A stretch of DNA of 64,000 bases from Microbacterium paraoxydans (GTDB lineage: Bacteria > Actinomycetota > Actinomycetes > Actinomycetales > Microbacteriaceae): assembly GCF_900105335.1 (NCBI RefSeq), contig NZ_LT629770.1, positions 3,038,001 through 3,102,000 on the forward strand, read 5' to 3'. This document shows positions 46,015 through 54,784 of this stretch, in pieces. The notes under the pieces are model-generated. The model had not been told where the DNA came from, made no database searches, and saw only the letters and a program-made list of their open reading frames with translations. A program made the translations under genes and the position numbers. Numbering within the stretch: position 1 is the stretch's first letter; the number at the start of each line of letters is the position of its first letter.

Positions 46015-46608
46015 TCAGGCGACGGCGCGCTCCAGTGCCGGCACGGCGGGCTCGGTCACGCGGAGGCCGAGGGCGTCGGCGAGCCCGAAGACATCCGCGG
46101 CTCCGGCTCGCGCGGCCGCGTCCACGATGATCTGGGCACAGGCGAGGGCATCCGCCAGCGCGTCGTGATGCGAGAACTCCGCGTATCCTGCCGCCGCGGC
46201 GGCGAGAGGCAGACGGTAGGAGTCGAGCTGGTAGGTCTTCCGTGCCACCTGGAGGCTGCACAGCGACCGGTACGGCGGGCAGATCTGACCGGTGACCTCG
46301 GTCGCCCGCCGCAGGACGTTGAGGTCGAAGCCGGCGTTGTGGGCCACGAGCACGTCGGCACCCGCGAAGCCGCACAGACGGTCGAACTGATCGACCCACG
46401 TCGCCGCCGACAGCACGTGCTCGGGGCGGATGCCGTGGATGCGGACGTTCCACTCCTGGAACTCGTCATGGCCGGGCGGAGGCTGGATCAGCCAGTTCGC
46501 GGTGGCGACGACCTCCCCGTCCCGCACCCGCACGAGTCCCACGGAACACGCGGAGGCCGGGCTGGAGTTCGCGGTCTCGAAGTCGATCGCAGTGAAGTCC
46601 AGTGGCAC
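46015..46608 (-). CDS. DnaQ-like 3'-5' exonuclease
   Basis: A 197-residue DEDDh exonuclease of the DNA polymerase III epsilon type. Exo I is FTAIDFETANSSPASACSVGLV (Asp, Glu), Exo II is VLVAHNAGFDLNVL (Asp), and Exo III is SHHDALADALACAQI (His, Asp). It lacks any UvrC or BRCT extension, so it is probably a repair or RNA-processing exonuclease rather than the replicase subunit. The GTG start has a GTGAGGAC site. It ends 51 bp before rmuC begins, with the same orientation. Confidence 0.9.
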   Translation of the reverse strand: MPLDFTAIDFETANSSPASACSVGLVRVRDGEVVATANWLIQPPPGHDEFQEWNVRIHGIRPEHVLSAATWVDQFDRLCGFAGADVLVAHNAGFDLNVLRRATEVTGQICPPYRSLCSLQVARKTYQLDSYRLPLAAAAAGYAEFSHHDALADALACAQIIVDAAARAGAADVFGLADALGLRVTEPAVPALERAVA

Positions 46609-46667
46609 GTCCTCACTCTCTCCCGGGCCTCCGACGTCGCTGTGCAGGCTCGCCGTATGCTGGCCAC

Positions 46668-47408
46668 ATGGCGGACGAACTCGCGAGATCCTTCGGTGCG
46701 GCGGCCGGGAGCTACGAGGCCGGACGACCCGAGTACCCCTTCGAGGCCGTCGCCTGGATGCTGGAGCCGATGGCGGACGGTGCGCGTCGGGTCGCCGATG
46801 TCGGCGCCGGTACCGGCAAGCTCACGCGGGCGCTCGTCGCGGCTGCCGACGCCGAGGTGGTGGCGATCGACCCGGACCCCGCGATGCTCGCGGCCCTTCG
46901 CGACGCCGTCCCCGGGGTGCCCACGTTCGTCGGGACCGCTGAGGAGCTGCCGCTTCCGGACGCGAGCGTGGATGCCGTCGTGCTGGGCCAGGCGTGGCAC
47001 TGGGTCGAGCCGGTCGCCGCCTCGGCGGAGATCGGTCGCGCGATGCGCCCGGGCGGTGTGCTCGGGCTCGTCTGGAACCTCCGCGACGAGCGCGTCGACT
47101 GGGTGCGCCGGCTCACCGACATCATGCACGGCAGCAACGCCGAGATCATGCTCGCCGCGGGCGACCCCGTGGTGGCGGAGCCCTTCGGCGCCCTGGCGCA
47201 GGAGCGCTGGGAGTGGTCGCGCCCCGTGACGCGGGAGCTCCTGCATCGTATGGCCGCCTCCCGCAGCGCCGTGATCACCGCCGACGAGGCCGAGAAGGCA
47301 CGGATCCGCCGCGAGATGGACGCCCTGTTCGACGAGCTCGGCCTGCACGGGGACGGTGTGATCGAGGTGCCCTATGTGACGAGGGCCTTCCGCGCGGTCC
47401 GCGACTGA
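46668..47408 (+). CDS. Class I SAM-dependent methyltransferase
   Basis: A 246-residue methyltransferase of the type-11 group. Motif I is VADVGAGTGKLTRALV, followed by VVAIDPDPAMLAALRD, the motif IV region DAVVLGQAWHWVEPV, and AMRPGGVLGLVWNLRD. The substrate is unknown. The N-terminal RSFGAAAGSYEAGRPEYP is typical of small-molecule methyltransferases. The ATG lies 6 nt after TATGCT. It is divergent from the exonuclease gene. Confidence 0.92.
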   Translation: MADELARSFGAAAGSYEAGRPEYPFEAVAWMLEPMADGARRVADVGAGTGKLTRALVAAADAEVVAIDPDPAMLAALRDAVPGVPTFVGTAEELPLPDASVDAVVLGQAWHWVEPVAASAEIGRAMRPGGVLGLVWNLRDERVDWVRRLTDIMHGSNAEIMLAAGDPVVAEPFGALAQERWEWSRPVTRELLHRMAASRSAVITADEAEKARIRREMDALFDELGLHGDGVIEVPYVTRAFRAVRD

Positions 47409-47521
47409 CAGGCGTCCGCGCCGCATCAGGCACTTGTCCCACCCTGCCGCCTGACCCCGCGTGGGTGCCTGCCCTCGCGAGCGTGAGGTGGGGGAGAGCG
47501 GCGCAGGTAGACTCATACCCC

Positions 47522-48595
47522 GTGGCTCTCACTATCGGTATCGTCGGCCTGCCCAACGTCGGCAAGTCCACCCTCTTCAACGCTCTCACCAAGAACGACG
47601 TGCTCGCGGCGAACTACCCGTTCGCGACGATCGAGCCGAACGTCGGCGTGGTGAACCTGCCCGACCCGCGGCTCCAGAAGCTCGCGGAGATCTTCGGGAG
47701 CGAGCGCATCCTGCCCGCCGCCGTGTCGTTCGTCGACATCGCCGGCATCGTGCGCGGGGCGAGCGAGGGGGAGGGGCTGGGCAACCAGTTCCTCGCGAAC
47801 ATCCGAGAGGCCGACGCGATCGCCCAGGTGGTGCGCGGGTTCTCCGACGACGACGTGGTCCACGTGGACGGTGCCGTGAACCCGGCGTCGGACATGGAGA
47901 CCATCAACGCGGAGCTCATGCTCGCCGACCTGCAGACCGTCGAGAAGGCCATCACGCGGTACGAGAAGGAGGTCCGCGGTAAGAAGATCGACCCGTCGGT
48001 CCTCGAAGCCGCGAAGGCCGCCAAGGACGCCCTGGAGCGCGGCATCCTCCTCTCCACGAGCGGCCTCCACCTCGAGCCGATCCGTGAGCTCGGGCTCCTG
48101 ACCGTCAAGCCCGTCATCTTCGTCTTCAACGTCGACGAGTCCGTGCTGACCGACGACGCCCGCAAGGCCGAGCTCGCCGCGCTCGTCGCACCGGCGCAGG
48201 CGATCTTCCTCGACGCGAAGATCGAGTCCGAGCTCAAGGATCTCGACCCCGAGGACGCCGCCGAGCTCCTCGCATCGACGGGACAGGACGAGTCGGGTCT
48301 CGACCAGCTCGCCCGCATCGGCTTCGACACGCTCGGCCTGCAGACCTATCTCACCGCCGGCCCCAAGGAAGCCCGCGCCTGGACCATCCCCAAGGGATCG
48401 AAGGCCCCGCAGGCCGCCGGCGTCATCCACACGGACTTCGAGAAGGGCTTCATCAAGGCCGAGATCGTGTCGTTCGACGACCTCGTGGAGACCGGATCCG
48501 TGCAGGAGGCCCGTGCCAAGGGCAAGGCACGTCTCGAAGGCAAGGACTATGTCATGCAGGACGGCGACGTCGTGGAGTTCCGCTTCAACAACTGA
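47522..48595 (+). CDS. ychF: Redox-regulated ATPase YchF
   Basis: A 357-residue Obg-like P-loop protein that binds ribosomes and prefers ATP. It has G1 IVGLPNVGKSTLFNAL, G3 VDIAGIVRGASEGEGLGNQFL, a non-canonical NVDE at the G4 position that explains ATP preference, a helical hairpin domain (about 130-200) and a C-terminal TGS domain (AWTIPKGSKAPQAAGVIHTDFEKGFIKAEIV). The GTG start lies 8 nt after TAGACT. A gene of foreign composition follows. Confidence 0.96.
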   Translation: MALTIGIVGLPNVGKSTLFNALTKNDVLAANYPFATIEPNVGVVNLPDPRLQKLAEIFGSERILPAAVSFVDIAGIVRGASEGEGLGNQFLANIREADAIAQVVRGFSDDDVVHVDGAVNPASDMETINAELMLADLQTVEKAITRYEKEVRGKKIDPSVLEAAKAAKDALERGILLSTSGLHLEPIRELGLLTVKPVIFVFNVDESVLTDDARKAELAALVAPAQAIFLDAKIESELKDLDPEDAAELLASTGQDESGLDQLARIGFDTLGLQTYLTAGPKEARAWTIPKGSKAPQAAGVIHTDFEKGFIKAEIVSFDDLVETGSVQEARAKGKARLEGKDYVMQDGDVVEFRFNN

Positions 48596-48671
48596 ACTCC
48601 GCTCCAGTACGGTGAGGTGACCACGGCTTCGATCGCCGCGGGTCTGCCGGGGCAAAGGAGCGCAAAGAACC

Positions 48672-50114
48672 ATGAGCGGCGTCGATGACGTGGACTACAC
48701 GAGCTGGGATTGGCTGCCGCGGGCGGCGAACGAAGCCGAGAACTACGTACGGCGTCTCCTCGCCGAGTCGAGCATCCAGCCACATGACGTCTCTGCGCGG
48801 GCTAAGTCCATCGCCTCGTTTCAGCGCAAGCAACGGTTGAAGCAGTATGACGATCCGATGGCGCAGATCACGGACATCGTCGCCCTTCGTATCATCACGT
48901 ACTCCAACACCGACCGAGATCGAGTCCGTGAACTCATCCGGACCCGCTTTGCCGTCCTGCCAGGCGAAGACCGAAATCCTGGCCGCGAGAAACCGGACCA
49001 CCTGCGAGGCTACGATTGCCTTCACATCGTGGTGTCGGGCGAATCCGAGGAGAGGGACTCAGACTGGATAGTGTCGGGCGGAGACCTCGAACGATACTTC
49101 ACTGCCTTCGGGGGTCTCGAAGTCCAGATCCGCACCGTCGCGGGACACGCGTGGGCTGAGTTTGAGCATGCGCGGCGATACAAAGGCGCCGCGTACCATT
49201 CGATCAGCGCGCAGGACAGGGAAACGATCGATCGACTGTTCGGCGCCGCGTCTGACGCACGAAGCGCGCTTGACGAGACGTTCGTAGCGATCGATCGCAT
49301 CCTTGCGCGACCGACGATCGATATCGAGGTGTCGCGCGTCGAGGAGCGACCAGTTCGCGATTCGGCGTCATCGGAAGCGCCTTCGGACCTCGACATCGAG
49401 AATCTCGCCCGCTTTCTCGCGTCGCGGTTCTCTGATGACGCGGAGGGAAGCGCAAAGGGGGTCGAGTTCGGGCTCGAACTCGTCCGGGCGTGCGGTTTGC
49501 AGAGCATCGACCAGCTGGAAGCGACATTGGAAGACGTCGATAGCGACCAAGTGCGTGCGCTGATGGACTCCGGCGTGCCGGTAACGCGCGTGCGACGCCT
49601 GGACGATGAGCTCCTGGCTCATTTCGGACAGGAGTACATCGAGCTGACGAAGTCGGCCGGAAACGGCAAGCATCGCGCGCTGCAGCTGGAGTGGCGATAC
49701 GACCGGCTGCGAGGAAAGACGCGTTACCGCACTTATCTTCTGTCCAGCCGTGCCCCGTCGGCTACCTTCGATGCGGGGCCTTACACCGCTGTCGGCGCCC
49801 TGCGCGAGGTCGTAAGGATGATCGCCGGTGCTCGCGGACGAGAAGCTGTCGTCACCGACGGGCTCATCAACGTGAGCCCTGATCTCCCCCCGGGGACACG
49901 TGCGAAGGAAGTTCTTGTAGACGGTCACGGGGCGGTGTGGGTCGCTTCCAACCTCAATCGGGAGGCATCGGAGAGGCTGATGGCTGAGCTGCTGCGGCGA
50001 GCACAGCCGTTCGATCTGCGTGTGCAACGAGGCGACGTCGTTGTCGCTGATGGTCTGGATGGATCTCCAGTCTTAGGTCAAGAGCGTCTCGACGAGGCTG
50101 AACGCCCTCGCTAG
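48672..50114 (+). CDS. Stand-alone RelA/SpoT-domain protein with unknown C-terminal half (possible toxSAS-type)
   Basis: A 480-residue protein. Residues about 20-200 form a RelA/SpoT nucleotidyltransferase domain with its key positions kept: R43-K45-S46 in SARAKSIASFQRK, D68 in QITDIVALRII, RGYDCLH (112-118), EVQIRT (150-155) and WAEFEH (161-166). There is no HD hydrolase, TGS or ACT domain, so it is not the housekeeping Rel. The C-terminal 280 residues, with EWRYDRLRGKTRYRTYLLSS and GALREVVRMIAGARG, match nothing I know. The gene is visibly less GC-rich than its neighbours and has a TTA codon at 50073-50075, suggesting transfer. It has an AAGGAG site. The role may be (p)ppGpp synthesis or, as in toxSAS proteins, toxicity in phage defence; this is undecided. 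Confidence 0.8.
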   Translation: MSGVDDVDYTSWDWLPRAANEAENYVRRLLAESSIQPHDVSARAKSIASFQRKQRLKQYDDPMAQITDIVALRIITYSNTDRDRVRELIRTRFAVLPGEDRNPGREKPDHLRGYDCLHIVVSGESEERDSDWIVSGGDLERYFTAFGGLEVQIRTVAGHAWAEFEHARRYKGAAYHSISAQDRETIDRLFGAASDARSALDETFVAIDRILARPTIDIEVSRVEERPVRDSASSEAPSDLDIENLARFLASRFSDDAEGSAKGVEFGLELVRACGLQSIDQLEATLEDVDSDQVRALMDSGVPVTRVRRLDDELLAHFGQEYIELTKSAGNGKHRALQLEWRYDRLRGKTRYRTYLLSSRAPSATFDAGPYTAVGALREVVRMIAGARGREAVVTDGLINVSPDLPPGTRAKEVLVDGHGAVWVASNLNREASERLMAELLRRAQPFDLRVQRGDVVVADGLDGSPVLGQERLDEAERPR

Positions 50115-50395
50115 TGCCGTACACCCGCGTCCGGCCCGTGGCGATCCTCGAACGCACGGAGCGCGCGCCTGGCGCGGCGGGTCTCGACGATACCGACGAC
50201 GATCCCGGCGGCGAACACGATGATGCTGAGAACGCGCCACAACCCGGCGGGCGCATCGAGGAGGAACGCGACCGTCCAGCCCACCGTCATCACCGAGGAG
50301 AACACGATCGCGTAGACGCCCCAGTTCCGCCGCCGTTCCAGTGCCATGCGCTGCTGGATGAGCGACGGCTCAGGTCCGCCCGCGGGCTCGCTCAT
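50111..50395 (-). CDS. Small two-segment membrane protein of the BLUF operon
   Basis: A 94-residue protein with a polar N-terminus, two hydrophobic segments (WGVYAIVFSSVMTVGWTVAFLL and LWRVLSIIVFAAGIVVGIV) and a basic C-terminal tail. The ATG overlaps the BLUF gene stop by ATGA, so it is the last gene of that operon. Its own stop overlaps the convergent RelA/SpoT-domain gene by 4 bp. The function is unknown; coupling to a photosensor is suggestive only. Confidence 0.75.
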   Translation of the reverse strand: MSEPAGGPEPSLIQQRMALERRRNWGVYAIVFSSVMTVGWTVAFLLDAPAGLWRVLSIIVFAAGIVVGIVETRRARRALRAFEDRHGPDAGVRH

Positions 50396-50886
50396 ACCCG
50401 GAGCGAGGTACCCGCGCCGCTCGCGGCCGGAACCGGGACCGCAGCGCCGGAGCGGGTGCGGAACCACAGGGTGAGCTCGAACAGGGCGCGCTCCATGGTG
50501 GAGGTGTCCGCGCCGTCGACGAGGTCGTCGAAGGAGTCGCGGAAGCCCGTGGGGGCGGCGGTGCTCCCCGTACGGAACGACCGGTAGCCCATCGACCAGT
50601 CGGAGAAGAGCCGGGCGGTGATCGGCGTCTCCAGCAGGATGCGCATCGCGCGGTGTCGTGGATCGTCGGCGATCGAGTCGACGAGTCGGCGCACGGCCTC
50701 GACCGGTCCTTCGAGGATCTGGAGGAAGCGCCCGTCGCGGAAGAGGAGGAGGCCCGTGATGTCGCGCGCCGCGTTCGACCGGCGGCACTGCTCGAGGAGC
50801 TGCTCCAGAGCGGTCTCACGGAACGGCTGTGCCGCCGTGCTGGTGTAGACGAGGCGGAGCAGCCCGTCGGCCCTGGCCGCCGTCAC
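50392..50886 (-). CDS. BLUF-domain blue-light sensor protein
   Basis: A 164-residue protein consisting mainly of a BLUF flavin-binding domain. The photocycle residues align exactly in spacing with AppA: Tyr14 in RLVYTS, Asn38 in RSNAARDITGLL, Gln56 in GRFLQILEG, then Trp97 and Met99 in DWSMGYRSF. No output domain is attached, only about 60 C-terminal residues, so it must signal through a partner, perhaps the genes it overlaps on both sides (GTGA upstream, ATGA downstream). FAD binding and a blue-light response are inferred from the intact residues. Confidence 0.93.
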   Translation of the reverse strand: MTAARADGLLRLVYTSTAAQPFRETALEQLLEQCRRSNAARDITGLLLFRDGRFLQILEGPVEAVRRLVDSIADDPRHRAMRILLETPITARLFSDWSMGYRSFRTGSTAAPTGFRDSFDDLVDGADTSTMERALFELTLWFRTRSGAAVPVPAASGAGTSLRV

Positions 50887-51140
50887 CCCTGCACCAGCTC
50901 CGGGGTGCCGAGGGCGGCGTCGCCCTCCGAGGGGCCGGCGTGGGCGACGACCTCCGTGGTCGCGTCGCTCAGCGTGGCGTGCAGACCGAGCGGCTGCGCG
51001 GACGCGGAGAACGCGGCGAAGCGGCCGTCGGGCTGACGGTCGACGTAGCCGAGGAAGTCTCCGCCGCGGCTTCCGACATGGAAGCCGTCCTCGACGCACG
51101 CCCAAAGGACATCCGATGCGGGGTGGGGGGAATCAGGCAC
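50883..51140 (-). CDS. Small uncharacterised protein heading the BLUF operon
   Basis: An 85-residue soluble protein (ASDVLWACVEDGFHVGSRGGDFLGYVDRQPDGRFAAFSAS and following) with a compact beta-rich look and one Cys. I do not recognise its family. The GTG start follows TAGGGT by 6 nt, so the three-gene operon probably begins here as a leaderless message. The stop overlaps the BLUF start by GTGA. Confidence 0.75.
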   Translation of the reverse strand: MPDSPHPASDVLWACVEDGFHVGSRGGDFLGYVDRQPDGRFAAFSASAQPLGLHATLSDATTEVVAHAGPSEGDAALGTPELVQG

Positions 51141-51224
51141 GGCTCCACCCTACGGCGGGCGGCCGACATCGCCTCGGGCCTTGCGCTGACCCGCCTCGAT
51201 ATGGCACACGCACCGAACGCCGCC

Positions 51225-53585
51225 TCAGTCGCCGGCGCGCGGTCGTCCCGGCTCCCGCCAGCGCGGCGGCACCGGGGCCGGGGTGAGCGGCTCGACGCGG
51301 TCCGGCGTCGGCAGGCTCGACGGAACGCCGGCATGCAGGACGAGCTCCTCGCCGGCGTGCCGGATCGTCACCGGTTCGCCGGCGCTCAGCCGGTAGGTCG
51401 TCTCCGCCGGCGTGATGTCGACGTGCAGGATGCACCCGTGCAGCCGCACCCCGAACGCGAGACGGGTCACCCCGTCCGGGAGCTGGGGCCGGAAGGACAG
51501 GCCGTCGTCTCCCTCCCGCATGCCTCCGTAGCCGGCCGTGACTCCCGTCCAGATGCCGGCGAGGGCCGCGATGTGCAGTCCCTCGTCCGTGTTGCCGTGG
51601 AGGTCGTCCAGATCGAGGGCCGCGAGCTCCGCGAGGTACGCCGATGCCAGCTCGAGGTGACCGACCTCGGCGGCGATCACGGCCTGCGCCGCCGCGGAGA
51701 GGGACGAGTCGCGCACGGTGAGGGCGTCGTAGTAGGCGAACGCCCGCGCCTTCTCCTCCCAGGTGAACTCCTCGTGAGAGGTGTAGAGCGCCAGAACGAG
51801 GTCGGCCTGCTTCAGCACCTGCTTGCGATAGAGGTCGAAGTAGGGGAAGTGACTGTGCAGCGGATACTCGTCGGGGCCGGTGGCGTCGAAGTCCCAGCGG
51901 GCGTGCGCGGTGAACCCCGCCGACTGGGAGTGCACCTGCCGCTCCTTGTCGTAGAGGACGGTCATGGCATCGGCAGCGGACTCCCACTCGGCGATCTCCT
52001 CGTCGTCCGCACCGAGATGGGCGGCGACGTCCGGGTGTCGTCGCGCGGCCGCCGCCGCGCCGCGGAGGTTCCGGCGCGCGGAGAGGTTGGTGTAGACGTT
52101 GTCGTCGACCACGGCGGTGTACTCGTCCGGACCGGTGACACCATCGATGTGGAAGCCGCCGGTCTCGTCCCACCGCCCGAGGGACGCCCACAGACGAGCC
52201 GTCTCGACGAGGATCTCGGTTCCCGCCTCCCTCTCGAAGTCGCGGTCGCCCGTCGTGCGGACGTAGTGCATCACGGCGCCCGCGACGGCGGCGTTGATGT
52301 GGAAGGCGGCCGTACTCGCGGGCCAGTATCCGGAGCTCTCGCGTCCGTCGATCGTGCGCCAGGCGAAGGACGCGCCGCGCAGGCCGAGCGTGCGCGCCCG
52401 CTCCCTGGCGTGATCCAGCGTCGCGTGACGCCACCGCAGTGCCTGGAGCGCGGCATCGGGAGCGGTCGAGGTGAGCACGGGGAGCACGAACGCCTCGAAG
52501 TCCCAGAACGTGTGGCCCTCGTAGCCGGAACCCGTCAGGCCCTTCCCCGGTACGGAGCGGGATTCGGCTCTCGCCGATGCCTGGAAGACCTGGAACAAAG
52601 CGAAGCGGACGGCCTGCTGCAGCCGCGCATCGCCGTCGATACGGACGTCGCCGCACTCCCAGTACCGATCGAGGACGGCACGCTGTCCCGCAACGAGCGC
52701 GTCCCACCCCAGGCGAGCCGCTTCCTCCACGGCCTCCTCCGCGCGGTCACGCAGCGTCTGCGGTGCGAGGGATGCCGACCACTCGTGTCCGACGAGTTTG
52801 ACGACCTCGAGCTCCTCGCCGGGGGCGAGGTCGACGCGGATGCGGGTCCGCGACAAGTCGTCGTCGACCTCGGTCGTCACCTCAGGAGCGCCCTGCCCGG
52901 AAGCCTGCACGAGATGGTCCGTGCTCACCGCCACATGCAGACCGCTGCGGCGGGTGCGGTGCAGCAGCGTGCTCCGTGCGCCGCGCTCCGATGCCGCGAC
53001 GGTCTCCAGCGGACGGGCGAGGAGTTCCTGCACCCGCGGATCGTCATGGGTCACGGGAAGCGGCTCGTTCGCGAGCACCTCGGACAGCACGGTGATCGCG
53101 AGCGGGGCGTCGAGCGCCTGCACCCGGTAGCGCACGGCGGCCAACGACCGGTGCTCGAGAGAGACCAGACGGGTCGTGGCGATGTGCACCCGACGCCCCT
53201 CCGCGGACTCCCAGTCGACCTCCCGGTGCAGCGTACCTTCGCGAAGGTCGAGGCGGCGGGCGTGGGCGTGGACCGTCCCATGCTCGACGTCGAACGGCTC
53301 GTCGCCGACCAGCAGGCGGATGAGCTGCCCGTTCGGCACGTTGATCACCGTCTGGCCGGTCTCGGGGTACCCGTAGCCGTCCTCGGCATGCGGCATCGGA
53401 TGTTCCTCGAACACGCCGTTGAGGTAGCTGCCGGCGACACCCCGCGGATCGCCCTCATCGAGATTGCCCCGCCAGCCGATGTGGCCGTTGGAGAGACCGA
53501 AGACGGACTCCTCCTGCGCGAGATGGGCCGCGTCGACGCTCTCGATGCCGACCGCCCACGGCTCGACCGTGAAGCGCGCCGTCAT
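51225..53585 (-). CDS. Glycoside hydrolase family 65 phosphorylase
   Basis: A 786-residue protein of the maltose/trehalose/kojibiose phosphorylase family, which cleaves alpha-glucosides with inorganic phosphate to give beta-glucose 1-phosphate. The N-terminal beta-sandwich starts RFTVEPWAVGIESVDAAHLAQEESVFGLSNGHIGWRGN. The catalytic (alpha/alpha)6 barrel has GYEGHTFWDFEAFVLPVL, and the general-acid Glu in HIDGVTGPDEYTAVVDDNVYTN. HGNTDEGLHIAALAGIWTGVTAGYGGMR near the C-terminus is also diagnostic. The disaccharide specificity cannot be read. The usual partner, beta-phosphoglucomutase, is not adjacent. Confidence 0.93.
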   Translation of the reverse strand: MTARFTVEPWAVGIESVDAAHLAQEESVFGLSNGHIGWRGNLDEGDPRGVAGSYLNGVFEEHPMPHAEDGYGYPETGQTVINVPNGQLIRLLVGDEPFDVEHGTVHAHARRLDLREGTLHREVDWESAEGRRVHIATTRLVSLEHRSLAAVRYRVQALDAPLAITVLSEVLANEPLPVTHDDPRVQELLARPLETVAASERGARSTLLHRTRRSGLHVAVSTDHLVQASGQGAPEVTTEVDDDLSRTRIRVDLAPGEELEVVKLVGHEWSASLAPQTLRDRAEEAVEEAARLGWDALVAGQRAVLDRYWECGDVRIDGDARLQQAVRFALFQVFQASARAESRSVPGKGLTGSGYEGHTFWDFEAFVLPVLTSTAPDAALQALRWRHATLDHARERARTLGLRGASFAWRTIDGRESSGYWPASTAAFHINAAVAGAVMHYVRTTGDRDFEREAGTEILVETARLWASLGRWDETGGFHIDGVTGPDEYTAVVDDNVYTNLSARRNLRGAAAAARRHPDVAAHLGADDEEIAEWESAADAMTVLYDKERQVHSQSAGFTAHARWDFDATGPDEYPLHSHFPYFDLYRKQVLKQADLVLALYTSHEEFTWEEKARAFAYYDALTVRDSSLSAAAQAVIAAEVGHLELASAYLAELAALDLDDLHGNTDEGLHIAALAGIWTGVTAGYGGMREGDDGLSFRPQLPDGVTRLAFGVRLHGCILHVDITPAETTYRLSAGEPVTIRHAGEELVLHAGVPSSLPTPDRVEPLTPAPVPPRWREPGRPRAGD

Positions 53586-53730
53586 CGGCGCGCCCCAGCC
53601 CCGAGGCTTCTGTCCGAGGAGGAGCTGAGGATGCCGAGGAGCATGGAGTTCCCTTCTGCCGGAGACCGTGTACCTCGACGGTATCCGCGCCGATGCACCG
53701 GCACGAGGGAGTTGCGCCGCGTCGACCCGG

Positions 53731-54783
53731 TCAGGTAGGCGGTCGGCGACGCGAGCGGCGCCAGGGCGCGAGCACCGCGCCGAGGAGGCCGACGACCGCT
53801 GCGGTCCGCCACCCCGGGTGCACCCGCAGCCAGGTGCTGACGCTGCCGCGTCCGCGGTGCGGCAGCCCGCCGCGCTGCTCGGTGTCGCGGAGCGGACCGA
53901 CGAGGTTCCCGAACTGCTCCGGAGCGGCGTCGGCTGTGTGCATCATCCGCGGCCCGAACCGGCCGAGGGCGGCATCGAGCACGCCCGGCATGACACGCTG
54001 GACCCCGGTGAGCAGCAGGGCGCCGCCACCGACGTGGACGGTGCGTGCGGGATGCGCGGCGGCATGGAGGATCGCTCGTGCCACGGACCGCGGACGGTAA
54101 TGCGGATGCGGCCCGCTCGGCCGAAACGCCATCCGGCTGCGGGCATGACGGTAGATCGGTGTGTCGATGACGGCGGGTCGGACCACCGTGATCGTGACCG
54201 GCGCGCGCTCGGCACGCAGTTCACGGCGCAGCGCGTCGATCGCTCCTTCCAGCGCGTGCTTGGAGGCGGCATACGCGCCGTGCCACGGCATCGCCACCAC
54301 GGCCTCGGCCGAGCTCACGACGATGATCGTCCCTCCCGAGCGCCGGAGCGCCGGCAGTGCCGCCTGGACGCCGTTGAGCTGTCCGATGACGTTGATGTCG
54401 AGGACGCGACGGAACTCCTCCGGCGAGGTGTTGGCGACCGGGGCGTAGAGGAGCACACCCGCGTTGCCGACCCAGGTGTCGATCCGGCCGAACGCGTGCG
54501 TGATCTGGTCGACCGCGTCCTGCACCGCCCGGCGGTCGGAGACGTCGCACACGATCCCGCGGACGTCCCCGCCTTCCGCGGCGATCTCCTCGACCGTCTC
54601 GGTCAGCGCCTGCTCACCGCGGGCGAGCAGGACGACGGATGCCCCCGCTCGCGCGAAGCCGAGGACCGCCTCCCGGCCGATGCCGCGGGAGCCGCCGGTG
54701 ACGACGACCACCTGGGCGTCGAGGGGCGGCCGCCGTGCGCGTATGCGCGGCGACCGCCCCTTCCGCGAGATCGATGGCGGCAT
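53731..54783 (-). CDS. SDR-family oxidoreductase with C-terminal membrane segment
   Basis: A 350-residue short-chain dehydrogenase. The NAD(P) motif is VVVTGGSRGIGREAVLGFARAG, followed by NAGVLLYAPVANT, the catalytic Ser in IIVVSSAEAVVAMPWHGAYAASKHALEG (Tyr and Lys as YAASK) and RPAVIDTPIYRHA. About 90 extra residues follow the core and include a hydrophobic stretch (TAAVVGLLGAVLA) and an Arg-rich end, so it may be membrane-associated. The ATG starts 1 nt after the manganese catalase stop, so the two are co-transcribed. The substrate is unknown. Confidence 0.9.
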   Translation of the reverse strand: MPPSISRKGRSPRIRARRPPLDAQVVVVTGGSRGIGREAVLGFARAGASVVLLARGEQALTETVEEIAAEGGDVRGIVCDVSDRRAVQDAVDQITHAFGRIDTWVGNAGVLLYAPVANTSPEEFRRVLDINVIGQLNGVQAALPALRRSGGTIIVVSSAEAVVAMPWHGAYAASKHALEGAIDALRRELRAERAPVTITVVRPAVIDTPIYRHARSRMAFRPSGPHPHYRPRSVARAILHAAAHPARTVHVGGGALLLTGVQRVMPGVLDAALGRFGPRMMHTADAAPEQFGNLVGPLRDTEQRGGLPHRGRGSVSTWLRVHPGWRTAAVVGLLGAVLAPWRRSRRRPPT

Positions 54784-54784
54784 C

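Noticed and set aside
50829..53738. A 969-codon forward frame opposite the GH65 gene
   Set aside because: It is antisense to a gene with clear catalytic motifs and translates to Arg/Gly/Val-rich sequence without domains.
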